Shown here piece by piece: positions 44,379 to 57,358 of a stretch of 64,000 nt of DNA. The translations under genes and the position numbers were made by a program. The stretch covers positions 254,991 through 318,990 of the forward strand of contig KL197712.1 in the NCBI GenBank assembly GCA_000697665.1, read 5' to 3'. The DNA comes from Jaapia argillacea MUCL 33604 (Eukaryota; Basidiomycota; Agaricomycetes; Jaapiales; Jaapiaceae). The notes beneath the pieces were generated by a model. The model did not search any database and had not been told where the DNA came from. It saw only the letters and a program-made list of their open reading frames with translations. Every line of letters starts with the position of its first letter. Positions within the stretch are counted from its first letter, which is position 1.

Positions 44379-44737
44379 GGGATGGAAGTTTCCCGTTTCC
44401 TTTCGCCCAAAGACGGACTCGGTTGTTCGAATACTTAATCGAGTACTTACGCTACCTTACAGGACTCGGACGAGATTTGCCCTTGAGAACTGGCGCTAGC
44501 AGGTGAAGTTGGGTTGCATAGGACCTAACAGGTCATTCGAACATCCATGTTCAAACCGGACAGCAGCCTCTATTAGACCTTGTATTTGAGGATACCGAGC
44601 CCGGGCAAAATCTGGTGATGTCAATGTCGGTACCACCGAAGTCGGCGCCACAAGTCGTCACGTTGTGACTGAGACGTGCCAGTGACGGGCGCATATAGTC
44701 ACATCCACGTGTAAGTATCCTCCATCAACCCTCTACA
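44379..44737. other. Promoter region of epsilon-COP gene
   Basis: No gene seen. Several GTGAC/GTCAC words occur at about 44655-44705, including a cluster within 100 bp of the start. Confidence 0.5.
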
Positions 44738-45851
44738 ATGGACTCTTCGGAACTGTACCACATTAAGCAACAATTCATCCTAGGTATGTACACACTGCAC
44801 CCCTTCAGACCTCTTAAATTGAATTGAAATCACAGGCGCCTATAAAAGCCTGGTCGATTTGACTCTCCCCAGCTCAACCTCGCCAGAGTACACCCCGACC
44901 CTCCTTTACAAAGCTCGCGCATACATTGCCTTGAATAACCCTGATGCTGTCGAGGAGTTAATTCCATCTGACGCGGAGAACGTCTCGTTAAGAGCCGTGT
45001 CTGCATTGGCGGAATACGTTGCCGCGACGGATGATGATGAGAAGGAAAGTTCACTTGAGGCCTTGAGGGATTTGTGTGTTGAGATTGAGGGAGATGAAGT
45101 TGAGGGAGATGAGAGGGATAAAGGGGTTGCGAAAGTTCTGGCTGCGACTGCTTTTGCGAGGGCTGGAGAGATCGAGGAGGCGTTGGAGACCCTCGGTGCT
45201 GGTACGAATTCCGACAATCTTGAAGCGTATGTCATTTTCCAACAGGGTCCACAAGGTAGTAGGCTGATTAAATCGGTGTTTGATAGTGTTGCTTTCATCG
45301 TCCAGATATATCTGTCCATCAATCGACCTGACCTTGCCCGAAAAGAATTCGAGAGATCGAAACGTTGGGCAGAAGATGACCTGCTCCTCCAACTCATCGA
45401 ATCGTCTATAGATCTGGTCACCGGTACCAGCTCCTACTCCAACCCCAACTCCTTCTACACAGAGCAACTCGGCAACCCTTCTTTGACATCTCCACACCTT
45501 CTTACTGCTCGCGGTGTCACTCGATTGCTCCGAGGGGAGGTCTCCGGCGCAAAGTCAGATTTGGAAGAGGCTTTGTCCCAGCAAAAGGATGATGCGGAAA
45601 CTTTGGCTGCGTTCACTGTTGCTGCTGGCCTTGGGACGAAGAAAGCGGACGCCGATCAATACTGGAGGTACGTATCCCTGATAAGCTCTTTGGATTAAAT
45701 TCTAAATGATTAACGGCCCGTATATTGTAGCCGGTTGACCAGTGAACATCCCGAACACCCCTTGGTACTTGACGTAGCTAAGAAGGCTGACTTGTTCGAT
45801 GAGTTTGCGGCAAAGTTTACGGTACCTCCTGCCGTCCTCGCTTCGGCGTAA
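44738..45851 (+). CDS. SEC28: Coatomer subunit epsilon
   Basis: Four exons (44738-44783, 44836-45226, 45287-45667, 45731-45851) give 312 residues, usual for epsilon-COP. It starts MDSSELYHIKQQFILGAYKSL. The TPR-like helical solenoid is recognisable in TLLYKARAYIALNN, AFIVQIYLSINRPDLARKE, LLTARGVTRLLRGEVSGAK and LVLDVAKKADLFDEFAAKF. It binds alpha-COP in the COPI coat, which returns vesicles from Golgi to ER. The tiny first exon of 46 nt is typical of fungal genes. Confidence 0.93.
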
Positions 45852-46871
45852 CTTGTCATCTTGCAGAATACTAGATGATATCAGCCTCCCTGCATAACGT
45901 AGGACCCCTTGCCGTGGAAGTGAGAGCCGCAGGCAAGAGTTTGTCCACGGCGACAAAGCGCTTTGAATTTTTGACTGGCGAAGTGGTGGAAGTGGACTGG
46001 CCGAGCGCCTTCACAATTGCAATCGCGGTAGAGTTATTCTCCGACCTCCTGGAACCTCGATAGGAATCACTGCCCCTTGCCTGCTACTCTGTCTGGATTT
46101 GACATTCGGGGAATACAACTCTCCGAGACTCAGAGTTCATCTTGTTGAGCTAAAGTTGTCCTCGGAAAGGGCCTTCCTTCCTGGGTGTATGCGCATGTGC
46201 TTGCAACACCATTTGTGAAGAGTCTTACCTCTTCCCCCCGCCGTTGACATCGTAGTCAACCGTTACATACACCCAGCAACGTCTTGTACGCCGTAGGTTC
46301 CCAGCCGACGATCATGGCGTGGATCGAGGGTGGGTTTGGAGTAAAGATATTCGCCCAATGCTCGGGTGTCTGTTCGGTTCCTGAAATTGATGGGAAGGCC
46401 ACCCAAACTCCAATCGCATCCTGGACCGAATTTCGTATCAGCAGAGAACTCGTGGATCGAATATCGCCAGATGTCGCCCATCATGTCGAGGTCGCGTGTC
46501 GCTTTCGCCGTGCCTATCTTCCAGAAGATCTGAATGCCCACCGCACTGCCTCCCCTTTCCCCTTTGCGGAGGAATTGGCTTTCACAAGCTTTTCATATCG
46601 CCTCAAGTTCAAACGGCGCCCAACAGGTTTCGGCTGCCCGTCGATTCCCTTCTTTATTCGGTTCGCCAGGGTCTGAGTATTCGCATCCCGAGTAATAATG
46701 GGAAGTTGGGTGGATAATGGAAGAAGGCGCTTGACGGACTAGCTCCGAGGCTCCGATATTGATGCAAAGTGGGAAACATCGCCTGGCAGGCTGGGAGTCG
46801 TGTTTAAAGGGAGGCATCTTGGGCGCCGACGATCGGTCTCCCCTCACACCCTTCCTATCTGACGAACAACC
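45852..46871. other. Gap between epsilon-COP and Ppo genes
   Basis: No gene that I can support. A minus-strand open stretch at 46263-46541 without an ATG at its head (DWSLGGLPINFRNRTD, EYLYSKPTLDPRHDRRLG) looks exon-like but matches nothing I know. A plus-strand frame covers the same DNA. The last 200 bp would hold the Ppo promoter. Confidence 0.5.
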
Positions 46872-49800
46872 ATGTCTTCAACTCCCATTGCCCGCAAGCT
46901 CGACGACCATCCCGAGGACCATGGTGTGCAGAAGATCATCAGGGACTTCCGTGAACAGGTTTGTCGATGTCGTCAGGAACTTACTGGAGGATTCGTGCCT
47001 GATCACCAAATAGATCAGGAAGGGCTTCCCCGTTCCCCTCGACTTGTCATCACTGGTGAGTTCACTTGAACGTCTGTGATAAAGTTGACTCAAGCTTCCA
47101 ATGTAGAGTTCAGTGGTAGACGCGATCAGGCATAGCGATGCCATTGATGACCGAAAGATGTTGGTGCGTAATGGATGCATCTTATCCGCCATACCATCTC
47201 TGATGTCATCTCCCAACCCAGCTCGAGCACGTCCTGATGTTGATGTCACGCCTTCCACCGGGGTCTATTCTGACGAAGCTCCAAAACGCTACCGTTGAGC
47301 TTTGTACGTTACTGCTGTGATCCATTACCCTTATTGGGCGCTTATCTTTGGCCAGTGTATAACGACCTCCCCCATCCTCCCGCTTCCTACATCGGTCCTG
47401 AATACGCGTACCGTACCGCTGATGGGTCGAACAACAATATCGAGGCCCCCGACATGGGCAAGGCCGGCACGCCGTACTCGAGGAGCGTTCAGCAGCAGAA
47501 GGCTCTTCCGAGCCACGTTCTACCAGACCCTGGCCTTGTATTCGATGTTTTACTGAAGAGAGAAGGGGTACGTCTCCAGAAATATCAACCTTGGAATCTC
47601 ATCTAATGAAAATGGCATGGTGTAGTTCGTCAAGCACCCGGCTGGCCTTTCCAGTCTCTTCTTCTCGTTCGCTGCCCTCGTCATCCACACGTTAGTACTC
47701 TTTCGTTCCTCTATTCTCTCTGTGCTGAATTGAGCTGCGACAGTGTTTTCCGCACCTCCCACGCCAACGTCAATATCAACGAAACCTCGTCATACGTTGA
47801 CTTGGCTCCATTATACGGAAACAACCAGGAATCCCAGAACAAAGTCCGCGTCCGTGATGGACGTGGTCTCATGCATCCCGATGTCTTCGCAGAGGATAGG
47901 CTGTTACTTCTCCCCCCAGCCGTTTGTGTACTCTTGGTGCTCTTCAATCGTAACCACAACGTCAGTCCAATCCCCTTGTGTGGTTTTGGGTGCTGGGGCT
48001 ATGACTCACCTCAACCGCACAGTACATTGCTAAGAAGCTTCTGGAGATAAATGAACGCGGGACCTACATTGATCCTGCCACAATCCCCCTTGACGACCCC
48101 GAGAGGAATTCGAAGCTCCTGGATCAGGAAGAAGATATCTTCCAGACTGCTCGTTTAATTAACGTTGCGTGGTTTGGAGGTGTTGTCTTCTCTGATTACT
48201 TCAGCTGTATCTTGGGTTTGGTGAGGCAAGGTAGCAGTTGGAGTTTGAATCCGTTTGGTGTAAGACTTATTATCTGGCGAACGTTTGATTTTATTCTGAT
48301 TGTTTGGTGCTGCCATTTAGGAAATTAGGAACGAAGACCGCACTCTGTTCGAGCGTGGCCGCGGTAACGCTTGCAGCGTCGAGGTATGTATTCCTTGCTT
48401 TTAGCTCTTTTTGCGTCATTGACATTGTTTTCTACAAAGTTCAACTGCTTGTACCGCTGGCATGCAACTACCTCTGCGGAAGATGAGAAGTGGGTTGAAT
48501 TGGTATTCAAGAAATTGTTCCCCACGAAAACATACGACCAGGTGAATTTCTATGTTGTTTCGTGGTAAAGTCGACGAGCTAAGTTGTGTATGAAGGTGTC
48601 TCCTATGGACTTCAAAGCCACGGCGAAGGCCATGGAGGCTATGGAGCCTGATTGCACCCACTGGACATTTGGAAAGTGAGGAAATGATCACATTCTATCG
48701 AGCTTTTCTGAGGTGGTTTGCTAATATGTTCCGACGTATAGCCTTCAGCGTCAAGCAGATGGTACGTTCAAAAGCGAAGATTTGGCGAACTTCCTCTTCA
48801 ACGCGTACGTTTGCAGCGTTATATCGCCCCGATATCCTTATCGATCTTTCTTCTACGCTAGGACCGAGCACCCTGCTGCTGCCTTCAGAGGTCGCGGCAC
48901 ACCCCCAGTTATGCGACTGAATGAGATCATGGGCATTGAGCAAAGCAGGAAGTGGGGATGCTGTTCGTTGAATGATTTCAGAAGTGTCAGTACCTGTCAC
49001 TTGATTTTCATTTCCACATCTCTGACACCCAGCGCAATATAGTTCCTTGGCTTGAAGAGTATGTTGAACCATGTCTGCGGCCTGCAAGTTCTCATATTTG
49101 ATCTTAGGATATGCCAGCTTCCGGGAATGGAACCCCAACCCTGAGATCGCTGACGCTGCGGAGAAGTTGTATGGTCAAATCGACAACTTGGAACTCTATG
49201 TCGGCCTCCAAGCCGAAGAAGCCAAACCACTGATAGACGGTGCTGGACTCTGCCCTGGTCAGCTTGTCTTTTTTGCCCTCTCACATACCTCGTCTAACAT
49301 CCCCTCAGGATATACCATCAGTCGTGCCATCCTAAGCGATGCTATCGCTCTCACTAGAGGCGATCGTTTCTTCACTGCAGACTTTACCCCATTCAACCTG
49401 ACCGCCTGGGGTTTCGCTGATTGTCAGCGTGATACTTCTGGCCCTGGTTTCGGCAGTATGCTTGGTCGTCTCTTCTTGCGAGCCCTCCCGGACAACTGCG
49501 AGGCGGAAAGCACTTATACTTGGTTCCCCCTGATGACTCCCGATTCTATGAAGGGCTATTTACAGAAGTTGGAGGTTGCAGGCCAGTATTCGTTCTCTCG
49601 TCCTACTGGCGAGACCCCTCTTCGTGTTGTTGAGGATTACAAGGAGATTCAGACCGTGTTGAAGAGTCCTGACGGCTATAAGGTCGCCAGCGCCTCTCTG
49701 GCAGACTCGTTGGTTGACGGCGCCGGGTACGTGGTTGTAACTTTTAGCATCGTGCCGCTCTCTCATGGCCTCGAACAGTTTCTACCTTGCCTCCTCCGAT

Positions 49801-51444
49801 CCTGTTCGCTCTGCTCGCGAGCAACGTGACGTACTCCGTGCTCTGGGTGATACAGCTCAAGCCACCGACCGCATTGCTCAGTTCTTCTATCAGAAGACCA
49901 AGGAGCTGATTACTACTCGGTCCTACGCCCTTGTTGGAGGCAAGACGAAGTGCATCGATATTGTTGGTGATGTTCTGAAAGCCGTCCCTCTTCAATGGGT
50001 TGCATCCGAGATTGTGAGTGCATTGCTCGATCGCGACATCTTCCCAACTCAATAGGCCTACTCTTTAGTCTGGGTTTGAGTTGAAGAAGGCGAAGGACGG
50101 CCCTGGGCTCTACACTGAAGCTCAGCTGTACGACATTCTGGGGAATATCTATGGGTATGTTAAGGATATTATTTCGTTTCATTTCCATTCAACTCATGCT
50201 CGTCTCTAGTCATCTCTTCCTGGACTCTGATCCATCCAAGGCTATCTCCCAAAAGATCCAAGTGAAATCCCAAGTCAAGGAGCTCGTGAACCATATCAAG
50301 GAGAACCTCCCCGCTAGTGTTAGCGGCCGAGTGAGCAACTTTACTCTTCCGTCTCTATTGGAACTCATGTCATCCAACCGACGTAGTTGTCGCTTGTGGG
50401 TCTACTGGACCAATTCTCCCAGTTATTCAAGACTTATCCCAAGAGTGCGCGAGAGCAATTCGCGGAGGGTCTCTCGGAGTTGGGTTTGTCCGCGGACAAG
50501 ATTGCGAATTCAATTCTGGCCGTGATGGTTGGAGCTACGATCGAACTATCACAAAGTACGTGCCTCCATCGAGTTTAGTCGGCCATTTGTTGACGTAGAC
50601 ATGATAGGCTTGGTCCACGTCATCAATGCATATCTCGGTGATGAGAAAACGCCAGTGAGCACGCCATCTGGATTTGGTGCTGCTTCTACAGCATCATCGG
50701 CTATCAAGGGGTATGTTTTCGAAGCACTCCGTAAGCCCTGCTTCCATCGTCGACGGTCTGAGGCTGATTGACATTGGATGGCGGTAGGACTTGACCCTCC
50801 TTTCGCTGGGGTTTATCGTGAGTGATGAGTCTTAATCGTGATATGTCATAAATAACAATAATGGATGAACAGGTGAAGTCGCGGGGCCGTCCGTAAGTGC
50901 TGCGAAGACCCAGCGCTTGTTTTTGGATATCGCAAAAGCTGGCAACGAGGTTGGTCTTTTTGATGGATGTTTGATCAACAAGCTGACACAGGAGCAGGCC
51001 GGCCTTGCTGCGCAAGGTGATGGTCCAGCTAGTTATCTTTTGGGCGATGGTTGTGCACGGTTCTTGGGAGTGGAGCTCACATCCAAGGTCGCTATTTTCC
51101 TAATCTTGATGTGATGGCAGCCCTCTCATTGTCTTTTCGGTGACCAGATCTTGACGTCCGTCCTTCGGGCTATCTCCGAGTTCAACAATGTTCGCCGGGC
51201 ACCAGGCATTTCGGGTCAACTCAAACGGTGAGTCAGAGGACAGGTAATCATTCACACCGTTCTGATCGGTTTTCTACTCGCTAGTTTCCCGGCCAATGCG
51301 AACCGCGCCGTGCGTTGGGAGTACCTAAACGACAGTCAACAAGCGTCGCCTTGGCCCACCGCGATGCTCGTGCAGGTGTGTACCATTCTGATGCGTTTCC
51401 AAGTTTCTCTCATTCATTTACGCCACCAGTTTGACCTCGCATAA
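46872..51444 (+). CDS. Ppo-type fatty acid dioxygenase (heme peroxidase plus P450-like domain)
   Basis: Long gene with many short introns, roughly 1,000-1,100 residues. The peroxidase half shows PVPLDLSSLSSVVDAI, IDDRKMLLEHVLMLMSRL, HPAGLSSLFFSFAALVIHTVF (distal His), DLAPLYGNNQESQ, FNRNHNYIA, and the catalytic Tyr with proximal His in LYRWH (48452-48463). The second half is P450-like, with the ExxR motif EALR. Its expected heme-thiolate segment reads GDGCARFLG (51043-51069), with Phe where the ligand Cys should be. Ppo enzymes make hydroperoxy-linoleate oxylipins (psi factors) that steer sporulation. Without the Cys it should act like PpoC, giving a hydroperoxide without the diol synthase step. 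Confidence 0.9.
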
Positions 51445-52469
51445 ATGAATTTACGTCTTCGGTTTGTCGATGGTGGACTTTGTTTACGAACGATATCTTG
51501 TATTTTTATGTTTCGTATGATGTGTCCTCGCCCCGAGGGGTTGAGAATCCTTGCTAGTCACGATTCCACTGCCGAATCATTCCTAATCGCCGTTCCTGCT
51601 CGTGAGAATCGACTTCTGACCGCATTCCACAACCTCTTGGAAGACGAAACTTTCCTACGTGAAGGAGGCTCTCTGGTTTTTCCTCTTCATCCCCCAGGAA
51701 AGCACTCGATGCTTCTGGCCGACTGCCTAAAGGGCATTGGTATGGTCCGAGTCGTCATGAGGGTTTGCCAGATCCTATGGCTATCGGCGTCCGTTTATGT
51801 GACATTTGAGAGGAAGGGTGATATCGTTTGTCGAAATATATGCCTTCGATGCCAAAGGGAATCTGAAATCTTGATTGCGACGAGGTATAATTGAGATTCT
51901 TCAAGGACAGGACTATTCGCGCAAGAGCAGGACTGGCGAACCTATTTGCTTTCCCCGACATAGACGTGCGATCAAACTCAAGCAGAGCCAGGAGAACTGT
52001 ATTTCCCATTCACTGAGGAGGTGGTTTGGGTCCGAACCGCCAACAGATTTTGATGTTTCCATTTTAGGAAGTTCGGTTTCCCAAAACGGAGTGGTGGTGC
52101 TTTTGTACCCTTGCTCTGTACAGCTTATGACGACGACGATGCGGGTCACTGACATTTGTCGGTGATGACCCTCGACCCTTCGAGTCCAGCAATGGACACC
52201 GACCATCCGCGATGTTGAAAGGGTTTATGGTGAGCTACCCTTTATCAATACTGTCTTCTTTGAAAATAACATATTACTGCTAGACAGCGGCAGGCCGCTC
52301 CATCTTTATACCTTCAATATATGCTCTCCCCCCCCCTTTCGCCGATATACCCTCATCCGAGGCGTCGATTGAAATCAGTATGTCTACTTCTTTTTGGCGT
52401 CGAGTCTACGGCTGACAAATTTCTAGGTGATGCAATCGAATTGGCGATAGTTGGTCACCCTTGTCTGAC
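51445..52469. other. Gap downstream of Ppo gene
   Basis: Open stretches such as 51520-51780 (plus) look weakly protein-like, but I cannot place them in a gene. Nothing recognised. Confidence 0.45.
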
Positions 52470-53350
52470 GGACTTCGTGGGTTGAGCCCAGCGTCAATTG
52501 GCTGGCCACCTGCTCGTCGTCCCGTCCGTCCGGTTCTCCCACCATCCCAGCCGTCCAGCCTTGGTAGTTCTCGATCGGGTGTCGTTGAGCCCAGCATCGA
52601 CATGTTGGCCACCTGACTAGGAACAACTACCCTCTGGCTATCAGCCCGAATGCCCACGTCCTCCACTCTGTCTCTTTCCAAGCGTATCCCCCTCTTGGAC
52701 GGCTTTGGCCATGTTCCTAGTATCAGGTGTCGTTGAGCCCAGCGAGTCGACGCTGGCCACCTGAATGTGAACAGGTATCTTTGGCTATCAACCCGGAGGC
52801 CAACCTTCTTCTCTCCCTCATCCCAACCGCCCTCACCTGTCGGCATGGGCATTTTTCTATCAGGTGTCGTTGAGCCCAGCACCGATTTGCTGGCCACCTG
52901 ACTACGAAGAACTATCCTTTGGCCAGAATACCCACCTCCATCTATCTCTCCTGACGACATTGGCGGCTTTCTATCAGGTGTCGTTGAGCCCGGCACCGAA
53001 TTTCTGGCCACCTGCCTACGAATAACCATCCTTTGGCCTTCAGCCCGAATACCCACCTTCCTCTTTGCCGCTTCGATCAGGATTGTACGTGTGTTGTCGT
53101 GAGCACTCGTCGATCCTTATCAAACGAAGCAGACTTCTCCACCACCTCTGCCGACGGCCTTGGCAATGATCTATCAGGTGTCGTTGAGCCCCAACGCTGG
53201 CCACCTGAATACGAACAACTATCCTTTGGTTATCAACGAATGGCCACCTCCCTCCTCCTCCCAACTACCCTCACCCAACAACCTTGGCCGTTTTCTATCG
53301 GGTGTCGTTGAGCCCAGCACCGACTTGCTGGCCACCCGCCAATAAACAAC
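52470..53350. repeat. Degenerate minisatellite, about seven units
   Basis: The core GTGTCGTTGAGCCC, followed after about 14 bases by GGCCACC, begins at 52579, 52737, 52864, 52979, 53179 and 53302, with a weaker copy near 52480. Spacing is irregular, 115-200 bp. Each core is preceded by TATCAGG or TATCGGG and followed by ACTATCCTTTGG. On the minus strand the region is largely open (repeated GSTTPDR), but I regard that as a by-product of the repeat. Confidence 0.8.
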
Positions 53351-53663
53351 TATCCTTTGACCACCAACGCTTCAGCCCGAACACCACCTTCCTCTTTACT
53401 GCCAAGATCAAGATTGTACGAGTGTTGTCGTGGGCATCCTTCGATCCTTCTCAAGCGAAGAGTTCCCCTCCTCCACTCTTCCAGCTCAAATTCTGATTTC
53501 GTGGATTGTTCTCTGGTATGCCATGTTTATGCTGACCCACAATTTGTAGGATAGATAGGTGCTGTACCGGGAATTATATTATCTAGAAGAAAAGCAATCC
53601 AACGGATGACTTCCCGTAAGGGTTTGCAGATCGGTCTTTTACAGCAGAACGGACTGTGACATC

Positions 53664-54380
53664 TACTATCACTCAGGGGGTTCTTCAACAGCCTTATCAA
53701 TATTCAACAACCATGAATCTGCCTCTTGTACCTTCCACATCCATCCGGATGGCCTAAGACATGGCATATAACATATTTGGGTACTCCTTGAGGTGTCTAT
53801 CAACTCAGAATAATTAAATCCTTGCCCCTTTGAGTGCAGGAGGCGAAATGAAGTTCATACACGCTTGAGAAAACCCGACTATTTGACAGATCCTGGCTGC
53901 ATTAGCAGGCCGATCATCCCAAGATATAGGATTCTGTACTTTTAAGTAGTACCGCACACACTCTCACTATCCGATCGGGGACATGGGCAGCGGAAGACGT
54001 TCAGCGTACGAGTTGAAGATGAATATTCACCAAGCCCGTCACGGCCGTGATGTATTCAATGTCCGCTTGCTTTCCCATCTGCCATCTGAGGTCCATCAAA
54101 TGCCTTATTCGGCAACGACGAGACCAGTAGGGACCAAAATCTGTGACCCTGGCGTGACGGCTGTTGAAGAACTGTATGGGGTGTAAGCACAATCCTGCCG
54201 AGTTCAGTATTTCCCTGCCGTTGGGCTCTCCACAAGGATTTTGCTCAATTGCTCTTGGTAAATGCTTTGGGTTATATATTATTGCACAGGTTCTCGTTGA
54301 AATCACCCGCAAAAGTATTGAACTCAGCAAGATGTAGGGCAAACATCGATTCCTGTTGAAGAACCCCCTGAGTGATAGTA
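53664..54380. mobile_element. MITE-like element with 28-bp terminal inverted repeats
   Basis: Bases 53664-53691 and 54353-54380 are perfect inverted repeats of 28 bp. Reading inward from a TA they begin CTATCACTCAGGGGG, so a TA target-site duplication is possible, as in Tc1/mariner-type elements. The 717-bp interval encodes no transposase; the open frames inside are under 115 codons and unlike known proteins. It is therefore probably a non-autonomous DNA transposon. Perfect ends argue for a fairly recent insertion. Confidence 0.7.
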
Positions 54381-54999
54381 CTTAGAAGAGAGGGGGCCCG
54401 ACATGCCTTTTCAGGGCGAGAAATCGCACCAGATTATCCAGGGGAGGAAATGCGTGAGGTGTTAACCCAAATAAATGGCCATAAGATAACACACATCCAA
54501 GGGGAGACGACATTTAGCGACCGACTGGTGGTTGAGGAGCGGTAACGGTGCGAGTAGGATCCACTCCTCTAAACCTGAAGACCGAGTCGACTTCTTTTTC
54601 CCTGCACCTTTCCTCATCCAGCCTCGCGTATCAGACTGTGACCCTCCGTCACCCGGTATCAATGGGTTTAGAAATCTTCGCCGAGCTACAGTCTCTTACA
54701 TACGGGAAGTCACCCAATATCCTGTCATGGCAGAGCACGCCTTGTCACCTATCCTTACCGCAACGGGACTTAGGCTCGGGATAGCTGTCGGATCACGATT
54801 CACAAGCCTTGTCTGATCCGTACCACATGAGAAGGCACGATTACTCAGCCCATGCCGAAGCGGGTCGTCATTGCACTCGGACAACACACGTTCACTGCAA
54901 CTCCGCTTGAGTAGACCGAAAACAGGTTTCTTTCACTGGCTAGCGGAGGCCCACGCATATACTCATCCTCGTAGCCTCGACTGCCCGATACTTATCACT
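54381..54999. other. Promoter region of the lipase gene
   Basis: No gene supported; only short frames occur between the inverted-repeat element and the lipase start. Confidence 0.5.
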
Positions 55000-56805
55000 A
55001 TGTCTTCAGTCCATCTACTAGTTCTTATTCATGGGATGTGGGGTTCTCCCGTGAGCCTATCCCGTGAATACTTGCAGTGACCTTGATTTCTCAAGGTAGC
55101 TCTGATAGGCTCATCTACAGGAACTACGTCGAATTGTATCGGAAGTGCATGCCGGTAGTGCTTCTGGATCACCAGCTCCTCTGCTGGAGGTCCTTGTAGC
55201 AGAGACGAATAGTGAGGACTCTACCTATGATGGGATTGATTGGGGAGGTGAGAGAGTAGCCGAAGAGGTCAGTCATTGGGTTGCGTTCTAATGCGAACCG
55301 CTGAATAATATCTCATCGCAGATTTACGAAGCTGTGGCACGTATCAAAGGTCAAGGCAACGAGGTTGTCAAGTTTTCTATTACCGGGTATAGCTTGGGAG
55401 GCTTGGTAGCTCGCTACGTCGTTGGGTGAGTGTCTATTTTTTGTGTCGGAACAAGGAGTGAAGTTCTTACGGGTTGAAAGTGTTCTCCACCAGCGCAAAT
55501 TCTTCGAAAATATAACACCGGTCAACTTTAATACCTTCGCTACCCCACATATCGGGTTGTTACGATATCCGTCTTTCATTTCATCGGTGCTTTCGACTTT
55601 GGGACCTAAACTGCTGTCAAGAACTGGTGAGGATTTTCTTTATCTGGTTCTCAAATCGGGAATGTGGATGTTGACAGCGTCCCAGGCGAACAATTTTATG
55701 GTGTCGATAGGTGGTCTGCTCGGGGAAGACCCCTCCTAGACGTTCTTGCAGATCCAGGTGGGCCACAAACTCACAAAACCCAAAGTTCTTTATGTAGTGA
55801 TGCTCATGCTCTACCAGATCGCATATTTTACCAAGCTCTCACTTTATTCCCTCAGATTACCATCTATGCTAATGCGTACGTGGGGAAGCCACATAATTCT
55901 GCTCATTCACTCAAGCACCGTCATCTAGTGTGAACGATACGACAGTGCCGTATGCGACGGCTGCTATTGAATTTAGCGATCCTTTCGTAGAACACGAGAC
56001 CAATGGAATCTCCATGTGAGTGCCTGTCCCGCGATCTTACTCAATAGCTAATTCCGTTTTATAGCGAATTCGATCCTAAGTACAAACCGGTAATCAAGTC
56101 CTACGAACTACCGACTCTTCCCCCTCCTCCTGAGAAGCTCGTTCCATTCTCCGGCAAGTGGTTCGGCAGCTTCAAACCTTCGAGGCCTCTGTTACCACCT
56201 GCATTACAGTTCCGCTTCCCTTTCAATATTGTGCGTCATCATTGATAGAGACAAGTTAACTGGGGCTGATTGGCTTTCAGTTGATGTACATGGCCTTCCC
56301 GCTGCTATTGCCGGTTTTCCTCAGTCTAATAGTCATCCGACTCTCGAGAGCCGCGAGGTCATCGCGTAGCCGCATTCGATTGCTGGAGAACCATGAGTCA
56401 TACAGACAGCGACTAGTTCACATCTTCGCGGAGGTCGAACAAGAAGTAGAGGATGCTGTTGTCGACTTTATCGAGGAGATCAATGGAGAACCAGATCAAA
56501 CAACCTCAGGGGCTTCAACACCACCTGTGGGGTCTGGCGCGTCGACACCCACGATCAAAGAGGATCGGGTCCTGGAAGCTGCGCAGCCTGGTTCGAAATC
56601 CAAAAGCCAGCCCATTCTCTCACCCGCACAACGGACGAGAATCATCTCGCTTAACAAGTTGCCGAATCTCAAAAAGGAGAGGGCATTTATCCACCCTGTC
56701 AGGAATTCCCATGCGACTATTGTTTGTCGTGACGTGAAGAGGTTTGAGGCACATCGAGTGGGAGCAGGGGTCATACACCATTGGGCAGATCATTTCGTGT
56801 TGTGA
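55000..56805 (+). CDS. ROG1/DUF676-type serine lipase with membrane segment
   Basis: Multi-exon gene from ATG 55000 (MSSVHLLVLIHGMWGSP, spliced to AHLQELRRI) to TGA 56803-56805. The alpha/beta-hydrolase triad is visible: nucleophile in TGYSLGGLVARYV (about 55385), acid probably in NDTTVPYA, and a late His in IHHWADHF at the C-terminus. ITPVNFNTFATPHIG is the usual DUF676 segment. After the core comes a hydrophobic helix (MYMAFPLLLPVFLSLIVI) and a Ser/Pro linker. It probably hydrolyses acylglycerols or phospholipids at a membrane or lipid droplet. Confidence 0.87.
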
Positions 56806-57358
56806 GATGATGTATGTCGATTTATACCCATTCTTCTGTCTGCATTTGTTTCCCCGTCATGATGGCTGTGGGCTCCTGTTGTACACGGTTTTTGTGTGTC
56901 GAATTTGCTTCTGGAACGCTTTCCATAGATTACACCGCCGGTTAGATCGCGTCGCTACGTCTATTTTATCACTCTCTATTGTCCTGGATCCTTCATTGTC
57001 TCGCGGGTTCCCTCCTCTATTGTTCCAAGGGCTCGTTTCCATTCCCGCTGTGATCTGAGTTCGACTTTGCATCACGTGAACGGAAGCATTCGCAGATTAC
57101 ACGCGACGCGACCGATCTATGATTCCTGCCTTTACGAAACCGGCAGACAATTGCGATGAAAGAGCTTTATGGCGTCGCTCGGGCATTGCAGGGTTCTAGT
57201 CGACCTTTGCGTCTTTCAGCAGTTGGGATCTTTGTTTCGCCCTTATACCTTGCGCTGGACGCCCCATCTCTTGTCTTGACCATATCCTAGATCAACCTCA
57301 CGACCTGGTGTTGTTTGTCTAATTTCCACCCCAATCACGAACTGTCAACGATTCTTCA
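56806..57358. other. Gap between lipase and coiled-coil gene
   Basis: No gene seen; it should contain the promoter of the next gene. Confidence 0.55.

Noticed and set aside
46263-46541. Open minus-strand stretch of 92 codons
   Set aside because: No ATG at its head, no recognisable domain and an overlapping open frame on the other strand.
52406-53056. 216-codon minus-strand frame over the minisatellite
   Set aside because: It starts without clear context and its repeats follow the DNA repeat; more likely an artefact of periodic sequence.
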